Assembly: GCF_001704115.1 (NCBI RefSeq) | Contig: NZ_CP016895.1 | Location: forward strand, 186,001 to 250,000 | Origin: Acinetobacter larvae | Lineage (GTDB): Bacteria; Pseudomonadota; Gammaproteobacteria; Pseudomonadales; Moraxellaceae | Length of the DNA stretch: 64,000 bases | Direction of reading: 5' to 3' | Shown here: piece after piece, positions 21,685 through 29,970 of the stretch | Position numbering within the stretch: position 1 is the stretch's first letter | How the letters are laid out: each line of letters starts with the position of its first letter | Notes under the pieces: generated by a model | What the model was told of the DNA's origin: nothing | The model's input: the letters and a program-made list of their open reading frames with translations, nothing else | Databases searched by the model: none | Translations under genes and position numbers: made by a program

Positions 21685-23028
21685 ATGTCAGCACAAAAGA
21701 CGATACACCTCGGGACCATTTTACAGGGCGCCGGTGGAAATATGGCCTCATGGCGCCATCCAGATGCGGTTGCAGATGCCAGTATTAATCTTGATTTTGT
21801 TAAGAAACTGGCGATTCAAGCCGAACAGGCCAAATTTGATTTTGTCTTTATTGCCGATGGTTTATATATCAATGATAAGTCTATTCCACATTTTTTAAAT
21901 CGCTTTGAGCCCTTGACCTTGTTGTCAGCGTTGGCGAGTGTGACTCAGCATATTGGTTTGGTTGGTACGGTATCGACCTCTTATAGTGAGCCCTTTACCG
22001 TGGCACGGCAATTTGCCAGTTTAGACCATCTGAGTGCTGGTCGTGCTGGTTGGAATGTGGTGACAACGCCCTTAGAGGGAACGGCAAAAAATTTTTCCAA
22101 AGCACAACATCCAGAACATGCTTTACGTTATCAGATTGCCGATGAGTATTTAGATGTGGTCAAAGGGCTTTGGGATTCATGGGAACAAGGCGCATTTGTA
22201 CGTAACAAAGCGACAGGACAGTTTTTTGATGCCAGCAAATTACATACTCTAAATTTTCACGGTAAGTTTTTTGATGTTGCAGGACCGCTCAATATAGAAA
22301 GAACACCGCAACATCGTCCCATTGTGTTTCAAGCCGGTGCATCGGATAGTGGCAAGACGCTGGCGGCAAAACATGCCGATGCAATTTTTACCCATCAAAA
22401 CTCCTTGGCTGAAGCGCAGGCTTTCTATGCGGATGTCAAACAACGCTTGGCACAGTATGGGCGTAAAGCCGATGAACTATTGGTCTTTCAAGGTATTCCT
22501 GTTTTGATTGGCGAGGACGATGCCGATATTGCTGCACAATACCAGCAAACCGCAGCTTTGGTCTCGATAGACGATGCTCTAAATTATCTGGGGCGTTATT
22601 TTGAACATTATGATTTTAGTCAACATGCATTGGATGAACCTTTTCCCGACTTAGGGGATTTGGGTGAAAATAGTTTTCGAAGTACCACGCAGGAGATTAA
22701 AAAATTAGCCAAAGAAAATGCTTATAGCTTAAGAGAAGTGGCGCTCAGGGTTGCAACACCTTTACCGCAATTTAAGGGAACAGCAGAACAGGTCGCGACA
22801 CAATTGATTGATTGGGTTGATCAGAGTGCAGCAGATGGTTTTATTATTCAGGCATTGACCCCCCATACACTGAGCACTTTTATCGCGCAAGTGCTACCGA
22901 TTTTGCAACAACGTGGTCGTTTTCGTAGCGACTATGAGGGCAGTACGCTACGGGAAAGTTTCCATTTGGCAGCACCGGAAAATCGTTTTGTATCTGCGGC
23001 GCAACAGGAGCTAGAGCATGCAGTTTAA
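21685..23028 (+). CDS. NtaA/SnaA/DszA-family FMN-dependent monooxygenase (YxeK/YtnJ-like)
   Basis: 447 residues. The start [20 protein letters not shown] is the hallmark of this family. It is followed by [64 protein letters not shown] (split here for reading: residues about 72-127) and [25 protein letters not shown]. These enzymes use FMNH2 from a separate reductase to cleave C-S, C-N or C-S(O) bonds. In B. subtilis YxeK oxidises N-acetyl-S-(2-succino)cysteine to N-acetylcysteine and oxaloacetate. A good Shine-Dalgarno (AGGAGTT) precedes the ATG. Its 3' end overlaps the next gene by 11 bases, so translation is coupled. No dedicated flavin reductase lies in the window. Confidence 0.88.
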   Translation: MSAQKTIHLGTILQGAGGNMASWRHPDAVADASINLDFVKKLAIQAEQAKFDFVFIADGLYINDKSIPHFLNRFEPLTLLSALASVTQHIGLVGTVSTSYSEPFTVARQFASLDHLSAGRAGWNVVTTPLEGTAKNFSKAQHPEHALRYQIADEYLDVVKGLWDSWEQGAFVRNKATGQFFDASKLHTLNFHGKFFDVAGPLNIERTPQHRPIVFQAGASDSGKTLAAKHADAIFTHQNSLAEAQAFYADVKQRLAQYGRKADELLVFQGIPVLIGEDDADIAAQYQQTAALVSIDDALNYLGRYFEHYDFSQHALDEPFPDLGDLGENSFRSTTQEIKKLAKENAYSLREVALRVATPLPQFKGTAEQVATQLIDWVDQSAADGFIIQALTPHTLSTFIAQVLPILQQRGRFRSDYEGSTLRESFHLAAPENRFVSAAQQELEHAV

Positions 23029-24025
23029 TCATTCTTTATACGCGGCGCTATTGAGCAGTCTGGTTTTGAGTGCATGCAGTTCATCATCCGATCCGCAGGT
23101 GCAACAGCGCGAGCAAGTGACACAGCAAAGCGCCAGCACAGCTTCTAGCACGACAGCACCGGTCTCCGTGACTGAACAAATATTATTGCAAAATAGCACG
23201 CCAATTCATGTGGCAACCAATGCGGCGGCGATTGCAAAAATTCCGAAGGACTACCAATTTGTGCATGCTGGTTATTTTACGGTTGCTGTGCAAACCTTAA
23301 ATGTTCCGCCTTTGTCTGCCGTGGCTGCAGATCATCAAACCTATATTGGGACAGAAGTGGACACAGCACGCTTGATTGCAGACAGTTTGGGACTAAAGTT
23401 AAAAGTCATTCCAAGCTCTTGGGAAGATTGGCCATTGGGCGTGAGTTCTGGCAAATATGATGCTGCTTTAATCAATATAACCGTCACCAAAGAACGCAAG
23501 CAGAAGTTTGATTTTGCGACTTATCGTAAAGATATGATTGGTTTTTTCTCGGCAAGCACAAGCTCAATCACAAAGATTGAGACCTCAGATGATGTCGCAG
23601 GGCTCAACGTTATCGTCGGTGCAGGCACCAATCAAGAAAAGATTTTATTGGCGTGGATTGAAGAAAATAAACAAAAAGGTCTAAAACCTGCAACACCGAT
23701 TTATTTGCAAGATATTGCCGCAGCAACCTTGGCTTTGCAGTCAGGTCGGGCAGACAGCTTTTTATTACCCAATTCAACTGGTTCTTGGATTGTAAAAGGT
23801 CATCCTCAGGACTTTAAACGGGTTGGGTATATCGAAGGCGGGTGGCCAAAGACCGCAGATATTGCGGTGACACTCAAAAAAGATACGGGCTTGGTTTATG
23901 CCGTACAGGAAGCTTTAAATGGTGTGATTGCCAGTGGTGCATTTAATCAGGTCTTGACGCGTTGGGGTGTTGCTGAAGAAGCGGTAAAACAGTCTGAAAT
24001 CAATCCGCTGGGTTTTGGAGATTAA
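23018..24025 (+). CDS. Polar amino-acid ABC transporter substrate-binding lipoprotein
   Basis: 335 residues. Lipoprotein signal with lipobox LSAC (Cys20), then a Ser/Thr/Gln-rich linker to about residue 55. An SBP_bac_3 domain follows: [59 protein letters not shown] spans roughly residues 112-170, and [12 protein letters not shown] comes near 245. It overlaps the monooxygenase stop by 11 bases and is followed 3 bases later by the GNAT gene. It should capture the S-modified cysteine in the periplasm for the permease/ATPase pair at 24575 and 25557, like YxeM in Bacillus. Ligand is inferred from context. Confidence 0.85.
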   Translation: MQFNHSLYAALLSSLVLSACSSSSDPQVQQREQVTQQSASTASSTTAPVSVTEQILLQNSTPIHVATNAAAIAKIPKDYQFVHAGYFTVAVQTLNVPPLSAVAADHQTYIGTEVDTARLIADSLGLKLKVIPSSWEDWPLGVSSGKYDAALINITVTKERKQKFDFATYRKDMIGFFSASTSSITKIETSDDVAGLNVIVGAGTNQEKILLAWIEENKQKGLKPATPIYLQDIAAATLALQSGRADSFLLPNSTGSWIVKGHPQDFKRVGYIEGGWPKTADIAVTLKKDTGLVYAVQEALNGVIASGAFNQVLTRWGVAEEAVKQSEINPLGFGD

Positions 24026-24028
24026 GTC

Positions 24029-24562
24029 ATGCAGAGCCTATGTGAAAACTTTCAGGATATTCCCGTCAACGCGCAGCGGGTAAAACCATACCTCGATGGT
24101 TTATTTGATGAATATTTTGCGATATATGGAGATTTTTTCCAACAACGTGGTTGTGCCGAGCAATATGCCGAAAAGTCAGCACTTGATAAAGCAGAACCTG
24201 CAAGCTGGTATACCCCTCCGGATGGTTTATTTATTACCTTGCAGCGTAATCAGGAGATTATCGCGATGGGGGCTTATAAGCGTTTTGACCATGCAACAGC
24301 GGAGTTAAAACGGATTTGGACACGGCATGATTTAAGACAACAAGGACTGGCACAAAAAATAGTCTTGGAATTAGAACGCCGTGCCAAATTGGCGGGTTAT
24401 CAGCAGGTTTATCTGACGACAGGCTTTAAACAAACGGCAGCGGTTAAATTATATCTCAGCTTGGGTTATAGCCCACAGTTTGAGTTGAATACGCAGTTTG
24501 ATTTTGAGGCATTGGTTGATTCTCCCTTACAAGGCTCGCTGCCTTTTAGAAAAAAACTATAG
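24029..24562 (+). CDS. GNAT N-acetyltransferase (YxeL/SnaB-like)
   Basis: 177-residue acetyltransferase. Motif A with the acetyl-CoA pyrophosphate loop is seen as RIWTRHDLRQQGLAQKIVLELE (about residues 97-118, RxxGxA type). Motif B is YLTTGFKQTAAVKLYLSLGYSP. The start at 24029 lies 3 bases after the previous stop. In the Bacillus yxe pathway the corresponding enzyme acetylates S-(2-succino)cysteine on its amino group before oxidation. The co-location of acetylase, monooxygenases and deacylase is the strongest evidence for that pathway. Substrate assignment is inference. Confidence 0.85.
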   Translation: MQSLCENFQDIPVNAQRVKPYLDGLFDEYFAIYGDFFQQRGCAEQYAEKSALDKAEPASWYTPPDGLFITLQRNQEIIAMGAYKRFDHATAELKRIWTRHDLRQQGLAQKIVLELERRAKLAGYQQVYLTTGFKQTAAVKLYLSLGYSPQFELNTQFDFEALVDSPLQGSLPFRKKL

Positions 24563-24574
24563 GGGAGCATGACG

Positions 24575-25567
24575 ATGTCTTTAACAAAGCGTACAGAAGC
24601 AAAGTCCACAGAAGCAACGCCTACTGAAGCAAAACCTACAGAAGAAGCAAAGTCTACAGAAAAAAATTATCAGATTATTGCGACTAAAAACCCACTGCGT
24701 TATATCGGCATAGTGGTTTGTATTTTTGTGATCGTACTATTGATTGAATCGGTTTTCTTTAATGCCAAATGGGGTTGGCCGGTTTTTAGACAATGGTTTT
24801 TTGACCCAGCTATTTTAAATGGTTTGTACCTCACGCTTAAACTCACGGTATTTGCCATGCTGTTGAGCTTTGTGATTGGCGGTATTTTGGCGGTGATGCG
24901 TTTATCTTCTTCATGGCTCATTCGCTCAGTGGCGTGGTCTTATATCTGGTTATTCCGTTCTTTGCCGTTGATCGTGGTGTTGATTATTTTATATAACTTT
25001 TCTTATTTATATGAATATATTGCTTTGGGCATACCGTTTACCGATATTCATGCTGGTCAGCTAAAAACCATTAATGCACTAGATCAATTCACCACGGCTT
25101 TGGTGGGGCTGGCAATGATCCAAAGTGCTTATACCGCAGAAGTTATTCGAGGTGGTATTTTGGCGGTAGATCATGGTCAGGTCGAAGCCTCGTCCGCATT
25201 GGGACTGTCATGGTGGCGACGCACTACACGGATTATTTTACCCCAAGCGATTCGCGGTATTTTACCAGCCATCGTCAATGAATGTATTAGTTTATCCAAA
25301 GGAACGGCCATTGTGTATGTATTGGCTATGCCTGAATTATTTTATACCGTGCAGATGATTTACAACCGTAATCAAGAGGTCATTCCATTATTAATGGTTG
25401 CAGCAGTATGGTACATCATCATCACCAGTATATTCGCCGTGATGCAATATTATTTGGAAGCTATTTTGGCGCGCGGTGAGCGTAAATCTACAAGCCATTG
25501 GGCACATTCTTGGAAAGTCAGAATCCCAGCGGCACTTCGTCCAGTGAGGGAAAATCATGAATCTTAA
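24575..25567 (+). CDS. Polar amino-acid ABC transporter permease with TEAK-repeat N-terminal tail
   Basis: 330 residues. ATG 24575 is preferred over 24569 because AGGGGAG ends 7 bases before it. The first 30 residues are a cytoplasmic low-complexity tail of TEAKS/TEATP/TEAKP units. The HisMQ-type permease then runs from about residue 38: ILNGLYLTLKLTVFAMLLSFVIGG, five or so helices and the EAA loop EASSALGLSWWRRTTRIILPQAIRGILPAIVNE near residue 205. It works with the preceding lipoprotein and the following ATPase. Homologues normally lack the tail. It overlaps the ATPase gene by 11 bases. Confidence 0.88.
   Translation: MSLTKRTEAKSTEATPTEAKPTEEAKSTEKNYQIIATKNPLRYIGIVVCIFVIVLLIESVFFNAKWGWPVFRQWFFDPAILNGLYLTLKLTVFAMLLSFVIGGILAVMRLSSSWLIRSVAWSYIWLFRSLPLIVVLIILYNFSYLYEYIALGIPFTDIHAGQLKTINALDQFTTALVGLAMIQSAYTAEVIRGGILAVDHGQVEASSALGLSWWRRTTRIILPQAIRGILPAIVNECISLSKGTAIVYVLAMPELFYTVQMIYNRNQEVIPLLMVAAVWYIIITSIFAVMQYYLEAILARGERKSTSHWAHSWKVRIPAALRPVRENHES
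24593..24664 (+). repeat. In-frame 15-bp (one 18-bp) tandem repeats in the permease N-terminus
   Basis: Units ACAGAAGCAAAGTCC, ACAGAAGCAACGCCT, ACTGAAGCAAAACCT, ACAGAAGAAGCAAAGTCT and a partial ACAGAAAAA, encoding TEAKS, TEATP, TEAKP, TEEAKS, TEK. It is the third 15-bp coding repeat within 11.5 kb. Confidence 0.92.
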
Positions 25568-26354
25568 CCATGCGAGTCATGTGAGTACGGCAGCACGTGG
25601 CAATATTATTATTAACCAAGTCTATAAAAAATATGGTGCTCATTTGGCACTGCAGGATATTTCTTTAAATATACCGGGTGGCTCAGTGACGGTTATTATT
25701 GGTCCATCTGGCTCAGGTAAAACGACACTATTACGTACCATTAATCATCTAGAAAAAGTTGATAATGGTTTTATTCAAATTGATGGTGAGTTTATTGGCT
25801 ATAAAAATAAGGGCAATAAACTCTATGAGCTGGCAGAAAAAGATTTATTGAAACAGCGTGAGTCGGTAGGTTATGTTTTTCAAAACTTTAATTTATTTCC
25901 ACATTTAACCGTGTTGCAAAATATTATTGAAGCCCCTATTGCGCGTAAACTATTGTCTAAGGCAGATGCCATTCATAAGGCGAAGCAATTACTAGAGATT
26001 GTTGGTTTAAGTGACAAGATAAATGCATGGCCAAAACAGTTATCTGGAGGTCAGCAACAGCGAGTCGCGATTGCACGTGCATTGGCATTAGACCCCAAAG
26101 TTATTTTATTTGATGAGCCGACTTCTGCTTTAGATCCAGAGCTGGTGGGTGATGTACTTAACGTGATTCGTGATTTAGCGCGGTTAGGCAAAACCTTAGT
26201 GATCGTAACACATGAAATTGCTTTTGCACGTGAAGTTGCTGATTATATTGTTTTTATGGATCAAGGGCGAGTCATTGAACAAGGCTATACTCGGCAGATC
26301 TTAGAACAAGCCGAGCAGCAACGCACGCGTGATTTTTTATCGCGGGTATTATAA
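25557..26354 (+). CDS. Polar amino-acid ABC transporter ATPase
   Basis: 265-residue ATPase of the GlnQ/HisP type. Walker A GPSGSGKTT (residues 49-57), Q-loop YVFQNFNLFPHLTV, signature LSGGQQQRVAIARAL and Walker B VILFDEPTSALDPE with the H-loop VTHE are all intact. It starts inside the permease gene (11-base overlap), so it is translationally coupled. Last gene of the operon, followed by a probable terminator at 26407. In Bacillus the equivalent is YxeO. Confidence 0.93.
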   Translation: MNLNHASHVSTAARGNIIINQVYKKYGAHLALQDISLNIPGGSVTVIIGPSGSGKTTLLRTINHLEKVDNGFIQIDGEFIGYKNKGNKLYELAEKDLLKQRESVGYVFQNFNLFPHLTVLQNIIEAPIARKLLSKADAIHKAKQLLEIVGLSDKINAWPKQLSGGQQQRVAIARALALDPKVILFDEPTSALDPELVGDVLNVIRDLARLGKTLVIVTHEIAFAREVADYIVFMDQGRVIEQGYTRQILEQAEQQRTRDFLSRVL

Positions 26355-26406
26355 TAAGCATGCGCGCAAGCACTATTATCTGGCGTTTTGGGGTGTATAT
26401 TGCTTT

Positions 26407-26447
26407 ACCATGTGTCATGAAATTTTGATCACATGGTATTTATTTTT
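26407..26447 (+). terminator. Probable terminator of the S-modified cysteine operon
   Basis: 8-bp stem ACCATGTG (26407-26414) / CACATGGT (26430-26437) with a 15-base loop, then a T-rich ATTTATTTTTG. The loop is long, so confidence is moderate. Confidence 0.55.
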
Positions 26448-26605
26448 GCTTATTGTATTATTATAAATTCTGATTTTATTTGATTATATCGTGCAAAGAT
26501 TAGCATGTAATCGAATGACCTTGTAATGAAATGCTATAAGCCAAAAGCGTAAGCTGCACTGATTTATATCTATAATAAATGACAATAACAAATCAGGTGA
26601 AGATA

Positions 26606-27778
26606 ATGAACCAACCTATTTATCTCGATTATGCAGCAACAACGCCAATATTAACGGAAGTCTCTACAGAAATGATTCGATGTTTACACATCGATGGAGA
26701 TTTTGCCAATCCAGCTTCGCGTTCACACCAATATGGTTTAGTTGCAGAACAACGCGTAGAACAGGCCAGAGCCGATGTCGCCGCTTTAGTACATGCTCAG
26801 CCCGCAGAAATTATTTGGACTTCAGGTGCTACAGAAGCTACGAATTTAGCTTTAAAAGGCATTTTAGATGCATATAAAAATCAACATAAACATATTATTA
26901 CCAGTCAGATAGAGCATAAGTCGGTACTCGATACCTGCGCATTACTCGAAAGACAAGGCTTTGCCGTAACCTATTTAGCCCCAGCAGCCAATACCGGTCT
27001 AATTGATGTGCAGCAAGTGGCTGCGGCAATACAGCCGAATACCGTGTTGATTTCTTTAATGATGGTCAATAATGAGCTTGGTACCGTGACCGATATCCAA
27101 GCCATTGGTGCCTTGGCCAAGCAACACGATATTCTCTTGCATGTCGATGCTGCACAGGCAGTAGGTAAACGTTGGGTCGACGTAGAAGCGATGCAGATTG
27201 ATTTAATGAGCTTATCGGCACATAAAATCTATGGGCCCAAAGGCATTGGTGCTTTGTATGTGCGACAGGCTGTGCAAGCACGCTTACAGGCTCAAGTCCA
27301 TGGCGGTGGGCATGAGCGTGGTTTGCGCTCAGGTACATTGGCGACCCATCAAATTGTGGGGATGGGAAGTGCCTATCGTCTTGCTGCTGGACGTATTGAA
27401 GCAGAGCAACAACGTCTCGCTCAGATTCGCCGTTATCTTATACAAGAATTACAAGCATTAACACCAGTATTGCTGAATGGTGCTGCTGAGCCATATCAGG
27501 TTGCCAATTATCTCAATATGAGTTTTTATGGACCGCATGCGGCATGGTGGGTTGAGCAAATTAAGAATTTAGCAGCAGTTTCAAGCAGTTCAGCTTGCAA
27601 TTCAAAGCAAATGACGCCTTCTTATGTGCTATTGGCCTTAGGGCGTTCTACGGAGTTGGCAAAGCAATCGATTCGTTTTAGTTTTGGGCATTATAGCCGT
27701 CTAGAAGATATCCAAGCCTTGCTCCAGCACTTAAAACAGCAATGGCACGCTTATCGCCCCCTTTCATTTTCAGCGTAG
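26606..27778 (+). CDS. Stand-alone cysteine desulfurase (NifS/IscS-type, class V aminotransferase)
   Basis: 390 residues. ATG 26606 is chosen over 26579 because AGGTGA lies 5 bases upstream and MNQPIYLDYAATTP is the usual N-terminus. PLP site: His104, DAAQ at 181-184 and Lys207 in LSAHKIYGPKG. RSGT follows. The catalytic Cys331 lies in SSSSACNSKQ. It releases sulfur from L-cysteine as persulfide. Unlike the isc operon enzyme it has no iscU, iscA or hsc neighbours and a shorter C-terminus, so it is not the main Fe-S desulfurase. Its position after a predicted cysteine-liberating operon suggests it may draw on that cysteine. It probably has its own promoter in the 250-base AT-rich spacer. Confidence 0.88.
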   Translation: MNQPIYLDYAATTPILTEVSTEMIRCLHIDGDFANPASRSHQYGLVAEQRVEQARADVAALVHAQPAEIIWTSGATEATNLALKGILDAYKNQHKHIITSQIEHKSVLDTCALLERQGFAVTYLAPAANTGLIDVQQVAAAIQPNTVLISLMMVNNELGTVTDIQAIGALAKQHDILLHVDAAQAVGKRWVDVEAMQIDLMSLSAHKIYGPKGIGALYVRQAVQARLQAQVHGGGHERGLRSGTLATHQIVGMGSAYRLAAGRIEAEQQRLAQIRRYLIQELQALTPVLLNGAAEPYQVANYLNMSFYGPHAAWWVEQIKNLAAVSSSSACNSKQMTPSYVLLALGRSTELAKQSIRFSFGHYSRLEDIQALLQHLKQQWHAYRPLSFSA

Positions 27779-27873
27779 CGCGTTGGCTGAGTTTTTAGCC
27801 TAAAGCAAATTCTGAAGCCAAACCCAGTGTAAACAGTACCCCATCATGAATACAATGCGACCGCACAGACAAA

Positions 27874-27904
27874 AAAATACCCTATGCTTCAGATAGGGTA
27901 TTTT
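27874..27904. terminator. Bidirectional Rho-independent terminator
   Basis: Perfect 12-bp inverted repeat AAAATACCCTAT (27874-27885) / ATAGGGTATTTT (27893-27904), loop GCTTCAG. It lies between the convergent desulfurase and csp genes. The A-run before and T-run after allow termination on both strands. Confidence 0.88.
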
Positions 27905-27969
27905 GACCGAATAGGTGCCGATATGACAGCGCGGTACGGTAGAGAATATTGAGGTGTGTCAGCATTCCA

Positions 27970-28179
27970 TTAGAGAGGAATGATGTTCACAGCATTTGGA
28001 CCTTTAGGGCCTTGACTTACGCTGAATTCAACAGCTTGGCCTTCAGCCAAAGTTTTGAAACCAGAACCTTTGATTTCGCTGAAGTGAGCGAATACATCTG
28101 GACCAGATTCTTGTTGAATAAAACCAAAACCTTTGGTTTCGTTAAACCATTTTACGGTGCCTTTAACTGTATCAGACAT
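27970..28179 (-). CDS. Cold-shock protein (CspA family)
   Basis: 69-residue single-stranded nucleic-acid-binding OB fold, complete. RNP1 KGFGFI (residues 16-21) and RNP2 VFAHF (29-33, one change from VFVHF) are present, with a [14 protein letters not shown] start. It acts as an RNA chaperone. The 370 bases upstream are AT-rich without a gene, consistent with the long structured 5' leader usual for csp mRNAs. Confidence 0.96.
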   Translation of the reverse strand: MSDTVKGTVKWFNETKGFGFIQQESGPDVFAHFSEIKGSGFKTLAEGQAVEFSVSQGPKGPNAVNIIPL

Positions 28180-28522
28180 AATATATCCTAACGTTGATCT
28201 TGAAAAAAAATGATGAAAAGTTAACTTGGAAAATAAAGAATGTAACTTAAAATCTGATAAAACGAAGGATTATGACTAAAACTACGAAATGTGGTGATCT
28301 TGAAGGGTACAAAAACTTTTTTTCTCGTTGCCCATAAGCATACAGCAAAAATCTATAGAAAAACAATCATTGCTTTGAATTTTCGCAACATTTAATTGAG
28401 ATAGGTATTTTAGCATTATGCTTTATGCGTAAGGCGCAGTTGAAATCATTGAAACAAGAGCATTTATTGAGTTTCTAATTCTAACTCTAATGCCAAATAC
28501 CAACTACCAAGCTGTACTGTTT
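28180..28522 (-). other. csp upstream/leader region, no gene
   Basis: AT-rich spacer between csp and the unknown exported protein; both are on the minus strand. No credible open frame was seen. It probably holds the csp promoter and a long 5' untranslated leader. Confidence 0.5.
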
Positions 28523-28546
28523 AAAGCGTTAAAGCGTTAAAGCGAT
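28523..28546 (-). repeat. Octamer tandem repeat downstream of a stop codon
   Basis: AAAGCGTT (28523-28530), AAAGCGTT (28531-28538), AAAGCGAT (28539-28546). It lies 8 bases beyond the stop codon of the minus-strand gene at 28554, so it is again a gene-end repeat. Confidence 0.8.
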
Positions 28547-28553
28547 TGCTTTA

Positions 28554-29120
28554 TTAGCGTTCAAATTCAAAAAATGTCGTCTTTGAGCTTTGAGGATATA
28601 CGTTATAGTTCCTTTCATGCTCTTGCAGTAATTTAATATATTGCTGTTTATATTCCTTTTGTGAGATTGCACCTCTCTCTCGTTGTTGTATTAGCGCATC
28701 GAAATTCTGTTTGATCATTTCAGCACGATAAGCATTATTTTTATTATGGGTTAGATAATACTGTTGGCGTTCATAATCACTCATATTGACTGTATTTTGA
28801 TAATCATGGTCGATATTGGCATTGAGGTTGGGTTGCTGTTGATACTGTTTAGATAGCTCAAAAAAATCTACTTTTTCTGGGGTTTTAGGTTTGTGATTCG
28901 CTGCTTCAAAAGCATCTGCTTTTTCTGCATTTTTGGGTTTTGCGGACTGTTTAAAAGGATCTAAACGATCGAATTGTTGCGTGGGATGGGTATTAAAAAC
29001 ATTTTTATTTTCTAGAGATTTAGTCAATGCTGCCATGCTGGCAGGATCAATTTGAGCAAAGGCGGGAGAGAAATAAGGAGTTGCGGTTATGAGAAGAACA
29101 ATTGATTTGAATTTATTCAT
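28554..29120 (-). CDS. Unknown exported protein
   Basis: 188 residues with a convincing Sec signal (MNKFKSIVLLITATPYFSPAFA). I do not recognise a family. The mature part is hydrophilic, Gln/Lys/Asn-rich and probably helical or disordered. An imperfect internal repeat is visible: AEKADAFEAANHKPK versus PEKVDFFELSKQY (about residues 66-93). The C-terminal half (YERQQYYLTHNKNNAYRAEMIKQNFDALIQQRERGAISQKEYKQQY, about residues 115-160) has a coiled-coil or short-linker look. It ends FFEFER. It has no obvious operon partner. Confidence 0.6.
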   Translation of the reverse strand: MNKFKSIVLLITATPYFSPAFAQIDPASMAALTKSLENKNVFNTHPTQQFDRLDPFKQSAKPKNAEKADAFEAANHKPKTPEKVDFFELSKQYQQQPNLNANIDHDYQNTVNMSDYERQQYYLTHNKNNAYRAEMIKQNFDALIQQRERGAISQKEYKQQYIKLLQEHERNYNVYPQSSKTTFFEFER

Positions 29121-29272
29121 AAATACTCTTCAATAGAATGAGATTGTCAATTAAGTCTAAATGATTGCGCTATTATAGACAGCAAAAGCGAATTTATAAA
29201 TATTTTATTTGTCGATTATGTTTTATCTATAAAGCGTGATCAAACTTTCAATTATAGCCAACAAAGCATTGA

Positions 29273-29533
29273 GCAAAGCATATCGCATCATCAGCACAAA
29301 ATGCCACGATATCTGGCGCGCTGTCTTGGGCTTTTAAAGAAACGTTTGCCATCCTCCCCCGACCTCAAGGACAGTTTTACGCTCGAGCTGAGAAACTAAA
29401 ACAAGGTATAAAGCAAGTTAAAACGCAGGGATTTTATCTGTATGAGCAGCCGCAATATATGTTGCGGTTTTTGTTTTTTTACGCGTATCTGTGCGCAAAA
29501 AATAAGCAAAATTCACTTTTTGGGGAAACGTGA
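29273..29533 (+). pseudogene. Start-less open frame, possible gene remnant
   Basis: 86 codons open to a TGA at 29531, without an ATG until late. The translation looks protein-like (for example WAFKETFAILPRPQGQFYAR and KQGIKQVKTQGFYLYEQ), and base composition is richer in GC than the flanks. I recognise no family. A shorter ATG frame (29301-29399) overlaps it. It may be a decayed gene, or it may be chance. Confidence 0.25.
29450..29480 (+). terminator. Terminator-like hairpin upstream of csu
   Basis: Stem CCGCAA (29450-29455) / TTGCGG (29462-29467), loop TATATG, then a T-rich tract TTTTTGTTTTTTT. There is no annotated plus-strand gene just before it, so it may end a small RNA or a decayed gene. 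Confidence 0.6.
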
Positions 29534-29542
29534 TATTTAAAA

Positions 29543-29590
29543 TAATTGGCATAAATGCTCATTACTATACTTTTGTATAGTAATTGGCAT
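29543..29590 (+). promoter_or_regulatory. Palindrome flanked by direct repeats upstream of csu operon
   Basis: Perfect 10-bp inverted repeat ATTACTATAC-TTTT-GTATAGTAAT (29561-29584), bracketed by two copies of TAATTGGCAT (29543-29552 and 29581-29590; the second overlaps the right arm by four bases). It is about 380 bases before csuA/B and has no T-run after it. It looks like an operator rather than a terminator. Confidence 0.5.
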
Positions 29591-29970
29591 ATTGTTTAAT
29601 GCATCTCTATTTAATCGCGATATTAATGTGATTTACTTCGCGTATTTATATTTACTATTTATTGTTTATTTATAATCAATTGCATTATGTGACATTTAAA
29701 ATAATCCTTTGTTTGACTAAATATATTAATTTATCAAATGGTAAAAAATTAATTTACCTATTGGTATATTATTTTTTCAAAATTATTTTAGATTGATTTG
29801 CTGTGATAATTTTAAATATAAGTCATTGTAATATATAGGTATTATTATTTAATATTATTAGGTATAATTAAAAAAATAAATCTATTTGTAAAAATAATTA
29901 TTGTTCTGCGGTTATTTTTTGTTTAAATTGCGAAAGTTCTTTAACCACTAAAACAGGTAATATTTAAAAA

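Larger units (their letters stand above)
29121..29970. other. 850-base very AT-rich region upstream of the Csu operon
   Basis: It holds a GC-richer island with a start-less open frame (29273-29533), a terminator-like hairpin at 29450 and a perfect palindrome flanked by direct repeats at 29543-29590. About 350 bases of extremely AT-rich DNA follow, with long A and T runs typical of a bent or H-NS-bound promoter region. The csu promoter must lie here. I could not fix -35/-10 elements. Confidence 0.6.

Noticed and set aside
26606..27778. Cysteine desulfurase as the housekeeping IscS
   Set aside because: iscR, iscU, iscA, hscB, hscA and fdx are all missing around it and the C-terminal tail is shorter; an orphan NifS-like enzyme fits better.
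29301..29399. 32-codon ATG frame as a small gene
   Set aside because: No Shine-Dalgarno and it overlaps a longer start-less frame; coding cannot be supported.
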